64,000 nucleotides of DNA. Origin: Streptomyces olivochromogenes. Its GTDB lineage: Bacteria > Actinomycetota > Actinomycetes > Streptomycetales > Streptomycetaceae. Of the stretch, positions 1-8,914 are shown piece after piece. The notes beneath the pieces were generated by a model. The model had not been told where the DNA came from. It did no database searches and was given only the letters and a program-made list of their open reading frames with translations. Where the stretch lies: contig NZ_KQ948456.1 in NCBI RefSeq assembly GCF_001514115.1, positions 467,043 through 531,042 of the forward strand, written 5' to 3'. Within the stretch, counting starts at the first letter, position 1. Every line of letters begins with the position of its first letter. Made by a program: the position numbers and the translations under genes.

Positions 1-2
1 CC

Positions 3-2066
3 GAAAACGGACGCCCTGAAGGCTCTCGTTCCCCTGAAGGCTCTCGTTCCGAGGCCGACTCCCCGGAGGCCTTCGCCACGGAAGCCGCGGACGGCGAGCC
101 CGCCGCCGGGGAGGCCGCGACGGAGGCTCCCATGGAGTCCGTGACGAAGGCGCAGCCTGAGGGGGAAGCCGAGGCCGAGGCAGAAGCGGAAACAGAAGCG
201 GCGGCGGAGGCGGAGACAGAGGCGGAGGACGCCGAGCGGGCCCAGAAGGTCACCTTCGATGCCGCGCATGTCGGCGCGCACACACGCGTGAAGGACGACA
301 CCGGGCACACACGTGTGAAGACCGACGACGCCTGCGCCCGTGCCGAGTCGGAGACCGCCTGGGACGACGGGCTGATCGCCCGCCGCGTGTCCGAGACGAC
401 CACCGGCCAGGAGGCACAGGCCCCGTCCCTGGCCCTGGAGACCAAGACCGCCGTACAGGCGCCGCCGCTCCCGCTCGCGTACGACGGACCCCTGAGGTCG
501 CGCCTGGACGCGCTCCGCGAGCTGGTGGGGCTGTCGCGCACCCGGCTGGACAGCGGGACCCTCGCCGAGGCGAGCCGGGTCCTCGACGAGGCGGCGGCGC
601 GCCGCAAGCTGTCCGGTGAGCACACCGTGGTCGCCATCGCCGGAGCCACCGGCAGCGGCAAGTCGCAGCTCTTCAACGCGCTCGCCGGGGTGGCCATTTC
701 GGAGACGGGCATGCGCAGGCCCACCACCGCGGCGCCCATCGCGTGCAGCTGGAGCGACGGCGCGGCGACCCTCATCGACCGGCTCGGCATCCCTGGACGG
801 CTGCGCAGACGTCCACTGCAGAGCCCGGAGGCGGAGGCGCAACTGCGCGGCCTCGTCCTGGTGGACCTGCCCGACCACGACTCCGCAGCCGTCCAGCACC
901 GCCAACAGGTGGACCGCATCCTGGCGCTCGTCGACGCGGTCATCTGGGTCGTCGACCCCGAGAAGTACGCGGACGCCATGCTCCACGAGCGGTATCTGCG
1001 GCCCATGGCGGGACATGCGGAGGTCACCTTCGTGGTCCTCAACCAGGTGGACCGGCTGCCCGGCGAGGCCGCCGACCTGGTCCTCGACGATCTGCGACGA
1101 CTGCTCGACGACGACGGGATCGCGCTGGGCGAGTACGGCGAACCGGGCGCGACCGTGATGGCGCTGTCCGCGCTCACCGGGGACGGCATCGGCGAGCTGC
1201 GCGAGTCTCTCGGCCAGTTCCTGGCCGAGCGTGGCGCCGCCGCCCGTCGAATTTCGGCCGATCTCGACGCGGCCGCCATGCGACTGCGTCCCGTCTACTC
1301 GACCGGGCGGCGCACGGGGCTCAGCGAGGAGGCGCGCGACGAGTTCGCGGACCGGCTCGCGGACGCGGTGGGCGCCACGGCGGCCGGTCAGGCGGCCGAG
1401 CGCGCGTGGCGCCGCAACGCCAACCGCGCGTGCGGCACCCCCTGGCTGCGACTGTGGCGTTGGGTCCAGGACCGGGGGGACTCGACGACGGGCCGACTGT
1501 CGGTACGGGAACCCGCGGACGAGGAGGCCACGGCCCGGCAGCGCGTCGAACAGGCGGTGCGTACGGTGGCGGACCGGGCGGCCCGGGGGCTGCCCGCGCC
1601 CTGGGCGCAGGCGGTGCGCGAGGCGGCCGTGCGCGGTGCGCAGGGGCTGCCGGAGGCGCTGGACGAGATGGCGACGCGCGCCACGACTCCGGCGGGGCGG
1701 CCACCGCGGCCCGGCTGGTGGCCCGCCGCCGTGCTCGCGCAGGCCTCGATGACGATTCTTCAGATCATCGGCGGGCTGTGGCTGCTGGGGCAGATCATCG
1801 GGTTCATGGCGCCGAACCTCGGGGTGCCGGTGCTGCTGATGCTGGCGGGCATCATCGGCGGCCCGGCCGTCGAGTGGGGCAGCAGGATGGCGGCGCGCGG
1901 ACCGGCCAGGCGGTACGGACTCGAAGCGGAACGGCGACTGCGCGAGGCGGCCGCCGGGTGCGGGAGGGCGCGGGTACTCGATCCGGTGGCGGCGGAGTTG
2001 CTGCGGTACCGGGAGGTACGGGAGCAGTACGGGCGGGTCACGGGGGCGTCGGCGCCGGTCGGATGA
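3..2066 (+). CDS. Membrane-anchored GTPase, YfjP/dynamin-like (5' end outside window)
   Basis: A P-loop GTPase. The G1 motif GATGSGKS lies near residue 168 counted from the ATG at 132, followed by DLPDHDS (G3) and NQVD (G4). Two hydrophobic segments near the C-terminus (about 535-590) should anchor it in the membrane. The N-terminal 60 or so residues are a Glu/Ala-rich acidic repeat, probably disordered. The frame is open right to the window edge, with the same low-complexity style and an 18-bp direct repeat at 15-50, so the true start is probably upstream; the ATG at 132 with a modest GGAGG upstream is the alternative. Such GTPases occur in many actinomycetes, often paired with a second GTPase; the substrate process is unknown. 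The ssb gene follows after 240 bp. Confidence 0.8.
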   Translation, partial: ENGRPEGSRSPEGSRSEADSPEAFATEAADGEPAAGEAATEAPMESVTKAQPEGEAEAEAEAETEAAAEAETEAEDAERAQKVTFDAAHVGAHTRVKDDTGHTRVKTDDACARAESETAWDDGLIARRVSETTTGQEAQAPSLALETKTAVQAPPLPLAYDGPLRSRLDALRELVGLSRTRLDSGTLAEASRVLDEAAARRKLSGEHTVVAIAGATGSGKSQLFNALAGVAISETGMRRPTTAAPIACSWSDGAATLIDRLGIPGRLRRRPLQSPEAEAQLRGLVLVDLPDHDSAAVQHRQQVDRILALVDAVIWVVDPEKYADAMLHERYLRPMAGHAEVTFVVLNQVDRLPGEAADLVLDDLRRLLDDDGIALGEYGEPGATVMALSALTGDGIGELRESLGQFLAERGAAARRISADLDAAAMRLRPVYSTGRRTGLSEEARDEFADRLADAVGATAAGQAAERAWRRNANRACGTPWLRLWRWVQDRGDSTTGRLSVREPADEEATARQRVEQAVRTVADRAARGLPAPWAQAVREAAVRGAQGLPEALDEMATRATTPAGRPPRPGWWPAAVLAQASMTILQIIGGLWLLGQIIGFMAPNLGVPVLLMLAGIIGGPAVEWGSRMAARGPARRYGLEAERRLREAAAGCGRARVLDPVAAELLRYREVREQYGRVTGASAPVG

Positions 2067-2189
2067 CGAGGTGACACTCCACGGGCCGAAGCGCATCCAC
2101 CCCTTCGGGTGACGCGGTTGTCCACAACCGGCCGGTAGCACACAGGGCTCAGCGGGCCCGGCCCGACGAAGGCAGTCTGAACTCGCGGC

Positions 2190-2275
2190 GATCGCAGCGC
2201 ATGCGAACGCAGAGCGTGTGAACGCGGACCATGCGAACGCAACACAGGCCAACGCAGCGCATGCGCTCGCCGCGA
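2190..2275. repeat. Degenerate direct repeats before ssbB
   Basis: Between the GTPase and ssbB there are several imperfect copies of a roughly 12-14 bp motif resembling CATGCGAACGCA. The 240-bp gap shows no convincing gene. The repeats sit where the ssbB promoter should be, and no clear -35/-10 pair is visible to me. Confidence 0.4.
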
Positions 2276-2306
2276 CAGACGCATTCGTACGGGAGAGGGG
2301 TCGGGC

Positions 2307-2774
2307 ATGAACGAGACGATGGTGTGCGCGGTGGGGAACGTGGCGACGCAGCCGGTGTACCGAGAGTTGGCGAACGGCGCGTCGGCGAGGTTCCGCCTCG
2401 CGGTGACGGCGCGGTACTGGGACCGCGAGAAGAACGCCTGGACGGACGGGCACACCAATTTCTTCACCGTGTGGGCGAACCGCGCGCTCGCCACCAACGT
2501 GGGGGCATCGCTGTCGGTGGGCGATCCCGTCATCGTGCAGGGCCGGTTGAAGGTGCGTACGGAGGTACGCGAAGGACAGAGCTGGACGTCGGCGGACATC
2601 GACGCGGTGGCCATCGGTCACGACCTCTCGCGCGGCACCTCGGCCTTCCGGCGCCCGAACAAGGAAGGGGACACGACCGCGTCCCCCCGGCCCGAGCCCA
2701 ACTGGGAGACGGAGCCGGAGAGTCGTTCCCTGGACGCCTCCCAACAGCAGCCGGAACCCGCCGGAGTGACCTGA
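2307..2774 (+). CDS. ssbB: Single-stranded DNA-binding protein SsbB
   Basis: A 155-residue protein with an N-terminal OB fold typical of bacterial SSB (begins MNETMVCAVGNVATQP; aromatic-rich strands with RYWDREKNAW and NFFTVWANRALA). The C-terminus lacks the acidic DDxxF tail of canonical SSB; it ends in PEPAGVT. This matches the shorter SsbB paralogue that streptomycetes carry beside the essential SsbA; the S. coelicolor SsbB is about the same length and, as I recall, affects chromosome segregation during sporulation. The ATG at 2307 has a GGAGAGGGG ribosome site. Missing the partner-recruiting tail, it should coat ssDNA without recruiting the usual SSB-tail partners. Confidence 0.9.
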   Translation: MNETMVCAVGNVATQPVYRELANGASARFRLAVTARYWDREKNAWTDGHTNFFTVWANRALATNVGASLSVGDPVIVQGRLKVRTEVREGQSWTSADIDAVAIGHDLSRGTSAFRRPNKEGDTTASPRPEPNWETEPESRSLDASQQQPEPAGVT

Positions 2775-2820
2775 CGTCAGGCGCGGAATCGCCCTGGCCG
2801 GGCGACCTGACCGAACTGCG

Positions 2821-2870
2821 GCTTATCGACAAATCCGTTCCGGAGAGTCCCCATTAATTTGTCGATAAGC
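2821..2870. repeat. Perfect 14-bp inverted repeat (stem-loop) downstream of ssbB
   Basis: GCTTATCGACAAAT at 2821-2834 is repeated inverted at 2857-2870 around a 22-nt loop. The arms extend about five more base pairs if one bulged G is allowed. It is AT-rich for this genome and has no following T run, so it could be a terminator, an mRNA-stability element or a protein-binding site. A weaker GATAAC/GTTATC pair lies just downstream (about 2895-2925). Confidence 0.7.
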
Positions 2871-3048
2871 GCAGCTCACAGGCTCGCCGACCGATAACGA
2901 TTCCGATTCGGATCGGTTATCCGACGGCAGGACCGGGAAGTGCGGTGCGCCCACGTCCTTAGGATGCCGGGCATAGCTCACGGGGCTTCTGATTCTGCTG
3001 GCGGGACCGTCCCCCCATGTCAACGGGTCCTGCTCGAAGGGGAATTCT

Positions 3049-4458
3049 GTGTTTTCTTCGTTCTCTGCGTGGTCCGCGCGCAGGCGAGGGGCCGCTCGCC
3101 TCGCCGCCGCGACGTTGGTGTCGGGGCTCGTCGCCGTGGGGGCGCTGGCCACCGCCGGTGCGGCCGCCGCCGACGATGCCCCGCAGAGACAGGGCGGCGC
3201 GACCGCGACCATCGGCGGTCTGAAGACGTACGGGGCCGCGGTGGTCCACGACAACGGCGTGGACCAGCAGGTGTCCGCCGGTCTGTTCGAGATGTCCGTC
3301 GACGGTGGCGGCATGCTGCAGACGTACTGCATCGACCTCCACAACCCGACCCAGCGGGACGCCCAGTACCAGGAGACCTCCTGGAGCGGCACCTCGCTGA
3401 ACGGCAACAAGGACGCCGGCAAGATCCGCTGGATCCTGCAGCACTCCTACCCACAGGTGAACGACCTCGCGGCGCTGGCCGACATGGCCGGTGCGCACGG
3501 CCTCACCGAGCAGGACGCGGCGGCCGGCACCCAGGTGGCCATCTGGCGGTACTCGGACGGCGCCGACGTGGACGCGGTGGACCCGCGGGCGGAGAAGCTC
3601 GCCGACTACCTGCAGAAGAACGCGCGGAACGTGGCGGAGCCCAAGGCCTCGCTGACCCTCGACCCGCCCGCGGTCTCCGGTCACGCCGGCGAGAGGCTCG
3701 GCCCGATCACGGTGCACACCGACGCGGACAGCGTGACGGTGACGCCGCCCGCGGACGCCGCCGCCAGCGGGGTGAAGGTCGTCGGCAAGGACGGCAAGGC
3801 GATCACCTCGGCGGCGAACGGCAGCCGGCTCTACTTCGACGTGCCGAAGGACGCCACGAACGGTTCGGCGGCGCTGACCGTGCAGGCGTCGACGACCGTG
3901 CCGGTCGGCCGGGCGTTCGCCTCGGGGACCCGCAGCCAGGCACAGATCCTCGCGGGCTCCAGCGAGTCGACGGTCTCGGCGACGGCGACCGCGAACTGGG
4001 CCAAGGTGGGCGCGATACCGGCGCTGTCCGCCACGACGAACTGCGCCAAGGGCGGCGTGGACGTCACGGCGACCGTCACGGGCGACGCGCCGTTCACCTT
4101 CGAGCTGATGGGGGCCGAGCACACCGTCGCCGCGGGCAAGTCCCTGACGGTGACGGTCCCGCTGCAGGAGGACCAGGCGTACGACTTCACGCTCACGGGT
4201 CCGAACGGTTTCGAGAAGCACTTCACCGGCATGCTCGACTGCAAGACACAGGGCAGCGCGAGCGACATCACGACCCAGACCGTCGGTGAGCCGAGCCCGG
4301 CCCTGGCGAGCGCCGACTCCACCGGGGACACCAACCTCGCCGAGACCGGTGGCTCCGGCGCGACCCCGATCATCGCGGGCATCGCCGTCGCCCTGGTCCT
4401 GATCGGCGGCGCGGCGGTGTTCCTCCTCCGCAAGAAGAAGGCACCGGCGCAGAACTGA
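3049..4458 (+). CDS. Sortase-anchored thioester (TQXA) surface protein
   Basis: A 469-residue secreted cell-wall protein. It has an N-terminal signal peptide (twin Arg-rich start, hydrophobic core, cleavage after about residue 40) and then a TQXA domain in which Cys94 (TYCIDLHNP) and Gln162 (AGTQVAIW) are placed to form the internal Cys-Gln thioester known from this family. Ig-like beta repeats follow, and the end is LAETG, a hydrophobic helix and a KKK tail, the class E sortase signal typical of Streptomyces. Thioester proteins can attach covalently to host or surface molecules; here it probably decorates hyphae. The GTG start at 3049 has an AAGGGGA ribosome site. Nothing suggests co-transcription with ssbB, given the stem-loop between them. 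Confidence 0.88.
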   Translation: MFSSFSAWSARRRGAARLAAATLVSGLVAVGALATAGAAAADDAPQRQGGATATIGGLKTYGAAVVHDNGVDQQVSAGLFEMSVDGGGMLQTYCIDLHNPTQRDAQYQETSWSGTSLNGNKDAGKIRWILQHSYPQVNDLAALADMAGAHGLTEQDAAAGTQVAIWRYSDGADVDAVDPRAEKLADYLQKNARNVAEPKASLTLDPPAVSGHAGERLGPITVHTDADSVTVTPPADAAASGVKVVGKDGKAITSAANGSRLYFDVPKDATNGSAALTVQASTTVPVGRAFASGTRSQAQILAGSSESTVSATATANWAKVGAIPALSATTNCAKGGVDVTATVTGDAPFTFELMGAEHTVAAGKSLTVTVPLQEDQAYDFTLTGPNGFEKHFTGMLDCKTQGSASDITTQTVGEPSPALASADSTGDTNLAETGGSGATPIIAGIAVALVLIGGAAVFLLRKKKAPAQN

Positions 4459-4522
4459 GCCTTGCGGCACCGCACCTTGGCAACTCAACAGTGAGTGACC
4501 GCAGCACGGTGACTCCGTGCGC

Positions 4523-4559
4523 CGCGGCCCCGGCCCGCCCCCAGGCGACCGGGGCCGCG
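4523..4559. terminator. GC-rich hairpin between convergent genes
   Basis: An 11-bp perfect stem (arms 4523-4533 and 4549-4559, core GCGGCCCCGG/CCGGGGCCGC, 15-nt loop) lies between the convergent ends of the TQXA gene and the sigma-factor gene. It probably serves both strands; no T tract is needed in streptomycetes. Confidence 0.7.
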
Positions 4560-4579
4560 CCCCTTTCCGGCCGCGCCCG

Positions 4580-5191
4580 TCAGGCCATCGCGGCGACCAG
4601 CTCGCGCCGCTCGGACACTCCACAGCGTTCGGCGTCGGACAGCGAGGCGATCAGGGCACTGCGGGCACGGGCCACGCGTGAGCGGACCGTGCCTATGGGG
4701 CAGTCGCTCACCAGGGCCGCCTCCGCGTACGGCAGTCCGAGGAGCTGGGTCAGCACGAAGGCCTCGCGGCGCTCCTCGGGCAGTTCGGCCAGCAGTTCGT
4801 CGAGCGCGATGCCGTCGTCGAAGCCCGGCAGGCCGCGCGGCTGGGCGCGTTCGGCGGCGAGCTGCCAGTCGTCGGAGTCGGCCAGCCGGGGCCGGGCCGC
4901 CGCGGTGCGGAAACTGTCGATCACGGCCCGGCGCGCGATGGCCAGCAGCCAGGTACGGGCCGAGGAGCGGCCCTCGAAGCGGTGCAGGCTGCCGAGGGCG
5001 CGCAGGAAGGTGTCCTGGGCCAGGTCGTCGGCGGTCTGCGGGTCCGCGCCCAGATAGGTGACGTAGCGGCGTACGTCACGGTGCAGGGCGCGCACGAACT
5101 GGTCGACGGCGTCGGGGTCACCGGCGCGGGCGGCCAGCGCCCAGGCCGTCAGCGACGCGTCACGTGAGGTGGGCAGGGCAGGAGTGGTCAC
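4580..5191 (-). CDS. ECF-type RNA polymerase sigma factor
   Basis: About 203 residues with sigma-70 region 2 (DDLAQDTFLRAL, then FEGRSSARTWLLAIARRAVIDS) and region 4 (AFVLTQLLGLPYAEAALVSD then GTVRSRVARAR). There is no region 1.1 or 3, as expected for the ECF group. I chose the GTG at 5191 because GAAGGA lies 6 nt upstream; an ATG at 5212 would add seven residues without a good ribosome site. No zinc-finger anti-sigma gene is adjacent. Its only same-strand neighbours are the DUF5134 and YcnI genes upstream, so it may respond to copper or envelope state; that link is inference. Confidence 0.9.
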   Translation of the reverse strand: MTTPALPTSRDASLTAWALAARAGDPDAVDQFVRALHRDVRRYVTYLGADPQTADDLAQDTFLRALGSLHRFEGRSSARTWLLAIARRAVIDSFRTAAARPRLADSDDWQLAAERAQPRGLPGFDDGIALDELLAELPEERREAFVLTQLLGLPYAEAALVSDCPIGTVRSRVARARSALIASLSDAERCGVSERRELVAAMA

Positions 5192-5332
5192 CTGGTGTCC
5201 TTCTCGGGTCATCCGGGATCCGGACCGGGCGCGCGAGGGCGGCCCGAGGGTCCGGTGAGCGAAACCGGCCGCACGAGGGCGTACGGCCGAAGCCCGGGGC
5301 GCACAGGGGCGGCCTCGGGGAACCGGCTGTCT

Positions 5333-6043
5333 TCAGACGACAGCGGTCCCGGCGGGCGGACCCCGAGAAGTGATCGCGTGGACGAGAAGGAGTCGGCGCG
5401 GCGCGCGGGCGGAGCGGTCGCGGCGGACGCGCGGACGCGGGCGGCTCACCGGCGCGGGCAGCGTGAGCGGCAGCCGCAGCGGGGCCGCCAGCAGGCCGGC
5501 GAGGGCCCGCAGGACACGGAAGACGGCGCGCTCTCCGTGCGCGAGCCAGAGGCCGCAGAGCAGGGCGGCCAGCAGGTGGGCGGCGAGCATGCCGAGTGAG
5601 GACGAGGTGCCGTCCGCCGCGTGCCCCGGGTGATCCATGGCGCCCATGTCCATGGCGCCCATGCGTGTCGAGTCCATGGGCACGGAGTTCGGGGACATGG
5701 AACTCATGGACATGGGACCCGTGGGCATGGAGTTCATGTCGTGGCCGGTGAAGACCGAGGCCGCCGCGCCCCACACTCCCAGGGATCCCGACGACTGCGC
5801 GAGCGAGAACACCGAGTGGAGTACCGCCTGCGCCGCGACCACGGCGGACACGATCAGGGGCAGTCCGCGTTCCCGGCCGGCCAGACACCAGCCCGCGCCG
5901 CCGATCACCGCGCCCGAGGCGCCCAACGCCCACCAGGGCACCGTGCCGCCGGACATCATCACGTGCCCCAGGGCGGCGAGCAGCACACAGACGACCGCGA
6001 ACACCGCGGCCCGTACCGTGCGAGAACACCACCCAGCAGTCAT
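5333..6043 (-). CDS. DUF5134-type membrane protein with Met/His-rich loop
   Basis: About 236 residues and several predicted membrane helices (first: TVRAAVFAVVCVLLAALG). The middle holds an unusual run of alternating Met, Asp, Ser and Pro with His (GPMSMSSMSPNSVPMDS, then MGAMDMGAMDHPGHA), the sort of sequence that binds copper in CopA/PcoA-like proteins. The C-terminus is Arg/Pro-rich and cytosolic. I place the start at the ATG at 6043 (GAGGA about 10 nt upstream) over a TTG at 6070. A paralogue lies 1 kb away on the other side of the ycnI-like gene. Family name from memory; function unknown, copper handling inferred. Confidence 0.72.
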   Translation of the reverse strand: MTAGWCSRTVRAAVFAVVCVLLAALGHVMMSGGTVPWWALGASGAVIGGAGWCLAGRERGLPLIVSAVVAAQAVLHSVFSLAQSSGSLGVWGAAASVFTGHDMNSMPTGPMSMSSMSPNSVPMDSTRMGAMDMGAMDHPGHAADGTSSSLGMLAAHLLAALLCGLWLAHGERAVFRVLRALAGLLAAPLRLPLTLPAPVSRPRPRVRRDRSARAPRRLLLVHAITSRGPPAGTAVV

Positions 6044-6280
6044 GGCGGGCTCATCCTCGCATCCGGGCAACAGGCTTCATGGGAGGGTACGGAAATTTCT
6101 CACCCCCCACTCATGAGCGGGCTCAACTCGCGTCGGACGCGCTGTTTTCACGAGCGAGCTGGTGGGGGGTCCGTCCCGCCGACGGACGACGAGGTCGGCG
6201 GGACGGCAACCGCTCAGCGGGTGGTCATCGGCCGGTGAGAACCGGTGAGAGCCGACGAAAGCCGGTGAGAGGGCGCTCGC

Positions 6281-7033
6281 CTACTCGGAGCGGGCACCCC
6301 GGCCGCGCGCGAGGGCGTAGCCGGCCGCGGCCAGGCCCAGGACGCCCACGACCAGTCCGGCGATGCCCAGGCCACGGGCCGTGGAGTCACTGCTCGACGC
6401 CGAGTCGGCCGCGACGGCCGGCGCCGAGCTCGACGACGAGGCGGAGCCCGACGCCGAGTCCGAGGTCCCGTCGGAACCCGTCTTTGCGTCTTCGGCGGTC
6501 AGGGTGAGCACCGGCGCCGGATTCTCCGGCTCTTCCGCGCCCTTCTGCTCCTCCTCGATCCAGCGGACGACGTTGCCGTCCGAGTAGGTCTGCAGGGTTT
6601 TGAAGCTCAACTGGTCGGTGTCGTCGGGCAGCTGGCCGAAGGCGACGTTGAAGTCCTGGTACTGGCCGTGCCGGATCCGGCCGCCGGTCCAGGTGATCTC
6701 CGAGACGGCCTCGGTGATGGTGCCGTCGTCGGTCTTGACGGGGGTCTTGAGCTTCGTGGTCGTCACCTGCGCCGTCCAGCCCTCCTGAGGGGTGACGAGC
6801 ACGCCGAGGACCGGGTGGTCCGTCGGCAGGAAGACCTGCACCTTCGTGGTGCTTGCGGTGTCCTCCTCGTTGGGGACACGGAAGGTGAGAACACCGTCCG
6901 TGGCTCCCTTGGCGTAGGTCTCGGGGTGGACCGTCACATGAGCGAAGGCGGCACCCGCGGCGGCCAGGACACCGGTGGTGGTGAGGGCGGCGACGAGGCC
7001 GGCGCGGCGCAGGGTGGTGCGAATCGGGGACAT
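6281..7033 (-). CDS. YcnI-family (DUF1775) copper-binding membrane-anchored protein
   Basis: 250 residues: signal peptide ending AGAAFA, then a mature protein starting with His (HVTVHPETYAKGATDG). Family members bind copper through this new N-terminal His and a conserved Trp. A low-complexity Ser/Ala linker (about 185-220) leads to one C-terminal helix (IAGLVVGVLGLAAAGYAL) and a short basic tail, so it is displayed on the outer face of the membrane. Flanked on both sides by DUF5134-type genes, same strand. The usual ycnJ/copC-D partner is absent; the DUF5134 proteins may take its place. Confidence 0.87.
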   Translation of the reverse strand: MSPIRTTLRRAGLVAALTTTGVLAAAGAAFAHVTVHPETYAKGATDGVLTFRVPNEEDTASTTKVQVFLPTDHPVLGVLVTPQEGWTAQVTTTKLKTPVKTDDGTITEAVSEITWTGGRIRHGQYQDFNVAFGQLPDDTDQLSFKTLQTYSDGNVVRWIEEEQKGAEEPENPAPVLTLTAEDAKTGSDGTSDSASGSASSSSSAPAVAADSASSSDSTARGLGIAGLVVGVLGLAAAGYALARGRGARSE

Positions 7034-7063
7034 CAGGGGAACTCCGTACTGGTGGGGATGCGG

Positions 7064-7651
7064 TCAGGGCGTGTACGCGAGCCCTGCCGGCGGTCCCCGA
7101 CGGGACACCGCGTGGCGCAGCAGCAGTTGCCGAAGCGGCCGGGGTTCCGGCGCGGTCCGGCGTCCGACGGCCGGCCGGGTCGGTACGGCGGACCACCCCG
7201 CGCGCACCCGCCACCAGGCGGCGAGCCCCGGTACGAGCGCCGCGGCCCGCCGCAACAGGGACCAGAACGCGGCTTCACCGCGCCGCAGCCACCAGGTCGC
7301 GACGAGGGCGGCCACCACATGGGCGGCGGTGGCGTGCGGTGTCATGGCGTGCCCTGGTGGGTTCGCCATGTACGCGCCGTGCATGTCCATCGCCATCCGC
7401 GGGCCGGCCGCCTCGAAGGCGAGGTGCAGCCCGGCCTGGGCGGCCAGCATCCCGCCGCCGATCCCGACAAGCGAGCGTTCGCGTCCGCCCAGCAGCCAGC
7501 CGGCCGAGAAGACGGCGAGGAGCCCGGCGCCGTCCGCCCACAGCGGCGGCGCCTGACCGGTGGCGAGCCCGTGCCCCCCGGCGGCCAGCAGCACGCACAG
7601 CACGGCGAACACCGCCGCGCGCAGGCTCCGTACCTCTGGGGACGCACTCAT
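7064..7651 (-). CDS. DUF5134-type membrane protein (paralogue)
   Basis: About 195 residues, clearly related to the 5333-6043 protein: the first helix RAAVFAVLCVLLAAGGHGL and the C-terminal Arg-rich end align. Its loop is also Met/His-bearing (RMAMDMHGAYMANPPGHAM then TPHATAAHV) but shorter. The ATG at 7651 is preferred because longer versions would run into the divergent dehydrogenase start at 7791. The ycnI-like gene begins 30 bp downstream, so the two are probably one transcript. Confidence 0.7.
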   Translation of the reverse strand: MSASPEVRSLRAAVFAVLCVLLAAGGHGLATGQAPPLWADGAGLLAVFSAGWLLGGRERSLVGIGGGMLAAQAGLHLAFEAAGPRMAMDMHGAYMANPPGHAMTPHATAAHVVAALVATWWLRRGEAAFWSLLRRAAALVPGLAAWWRVRAGWSAVPTRPAVGRRTAPEPRPLRQLLLRHAVSRRGPPAGLAYTP

Positions 7652-7790
7652 GAAGCCCAGATACTGCCATGGCGGGCGAACGGCCGTCGCGGCTTCCGGA
7701 GCAGCCGCTTCCTCCGACGACGCCCCGGGGGCGTCGAAACGCCGCTCGGGTAGGGTCCGTTCGAACCAGGAAGGACCGGAGGAAACCGAC

Positions 7791-8750
7791 ATGCCGCTTC
7801 GCTGTGCCGTGCTCGACGACTATCAAGGCGTGGCGACCGAGGTCGCCGACTGGTCGTCGGTGGCGGACGACGTGGAGGTCGTCGGTTTCCGGGAGCACTT
7901 CGGCGACGAGGACGCGCTGGCCGCCGTACTCGCGGACTTCGACATCGTCGTCACGCTGCGGGAGCGGGTGCCCTTCCCCGCGTCGCTGCTGGCCCGGTTG
8001 CCCCGGCTGAGGCTGCTGATCGCCTCCGGGATGCGCAACACGGTGATCGACTACGCGGCCGCCGAGGCACGGGGCGTGACCGTGTGCGGCACCCCGAGTG
8101 CCTCGACGCCGCCGGTGGAGCTGACCTGGGCGCTGCTGCTGGGGCTTGCGCGGGGTCTCGTCGCGGAGAACGACGCGTTGCGGTCGGGCGGCCCCTGGCA
8201 GAGCACGGTGGGCGCCGATCTGCACGGTCGGCGGCTCGGCCTGCTGGGGCTGGGGAAGATCGGCGGCCGGGTGGCACAGGTGGGTCTCGCGTTCGGGATG
8301 CGGGTCTGCGCGTGGAGCCGGCACCTCACCAAGGAGCGCGCCGAAGAGGTCGGGGTGGAACTGGCCCCCTCCAAGGAGGAGTTGCTCGCGAGCAGCGACT
8401 TCGTCTCCGTGCACCTCGCACTCGGTGAGCGCACCCGTGGTCTGATCGGCGCCGCCGAGCTGGCCCTGCTCAAGCCGACCGCCTACCTCGTCAACACCTC
8501 CCGCGCGGCGATCGTCGACCAGGACGCGCTGCTCGCCGCGCTGCACGAGGGCCGGATCGCCGGAGCGGGCGTGGACGTGTTCGACATCGAGCCGCTCCCG
8601 GCCGACCATCCGATGCGCTCGGCCCCGCGCCTCCTCGCCACCCCGCACCTCGGCTATGTGTCGCGGGCCAACTACGAGGCGTACTACGGCGGGGCGGTCG
8701 AGGACATCCGGGCCTTCCTGGCGGGCGCCCCCGTACGCCGCCTCGGCTGA
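7791..8750 (+). CDS. D-2-hydroxyacid dehydrogenase (NAD-binding)
   Basis: 319 residues. A Rossmann NAD site GLLGLGKIGGRVAQ sits near residue 148, followed by the family signature around LLKPTAYLVNTSRAAIVDQ and AGAGVDVFDIEPLPADHPM, and the catalytic His in TPHLGYVS. The catalytic Arg and Glu positions (NTSRAA; DVFDIEP) are present. The protein reduces or oxidises a D-2-hydroxyacid or 2-keto acid; the substrate cannot be read from sequence. The ATG at 7791 follows a strong GGACCGGAGG. It stands alone, divergent from the DUF5134 gene. Confidence 0.88.
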   Translation: MPLRCAVLDDYQGVATEVADWSSVADDVEVVGFREHFGDEDALAAVLADFDIVVTLRERVPFPASLLARLPRLRLLIASGMRNTVIDYAAAEARGVTVCGTPSASTPPVELTWALLLGLARGLVAENDALRSGGPWQSTVGADLHGRRLGLLGLGKIGGRVAQVGLAFGMRVCAWSRHLTKERAEEVGVELAPSKEELLASSDFVSVHLALGERTRGLIGAAELALLKPTAYLVNTSRAAIVDQDALLAALHEGRIAGAGVDVFDIEPLPADHPMRSAPRLLATPHLGYVSRANYEAYYGGAVEDIRAFLAGAPVRRLG

Positions 8751-8831
8751 GCCTCTCGGCCGGGCCTGGCAAGGGCGCACCTCGAGCCGGGCGAAAGCCC
8801 TGTTCGTAGAGAGTGATCCCCCGATGAACGC

Positions 8832-8859
8832 CGTGACCAGCCGTGGTCGGGCGCGTTGA
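8832..8859 (+). promoter_or_regulatory. Putative sigma-BldN-type promoter for the first chaplin
   Basis: CGTGAC at 8832-8837, 16 nt, then CGTTGA at 8854-8859, close to the remembered sigma-BldN consensus (CGTAAC, 16 nt, CGTTGA). The -10 ends 56 nt before the chaplin ATG, the same distance as at the chaplin starting at 14861. Confidence 0.65.
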
Positions 8860-8914
8860 AGGTGAGTGCGGTCGCGTCCGAGCAGCCGCACTCACCGAGT
8901 CAAAGGAGAACGTG

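Noticed and set aside
2959..4623. 554-codon minus-strand ORF opposite the thioester surface protein
   Set aside because: Arg/Gly-rich shadow frame typical of high-GC DNA; the plus strand has signal peptide, TQXA and sortase motif.
7560..7790. 77 extra N-terminal codons on the 2-hydroxyacid dehydrogenase
   Set aside because: The ATG at 7791 has a strong ribosome site and family-typical N-terminus.
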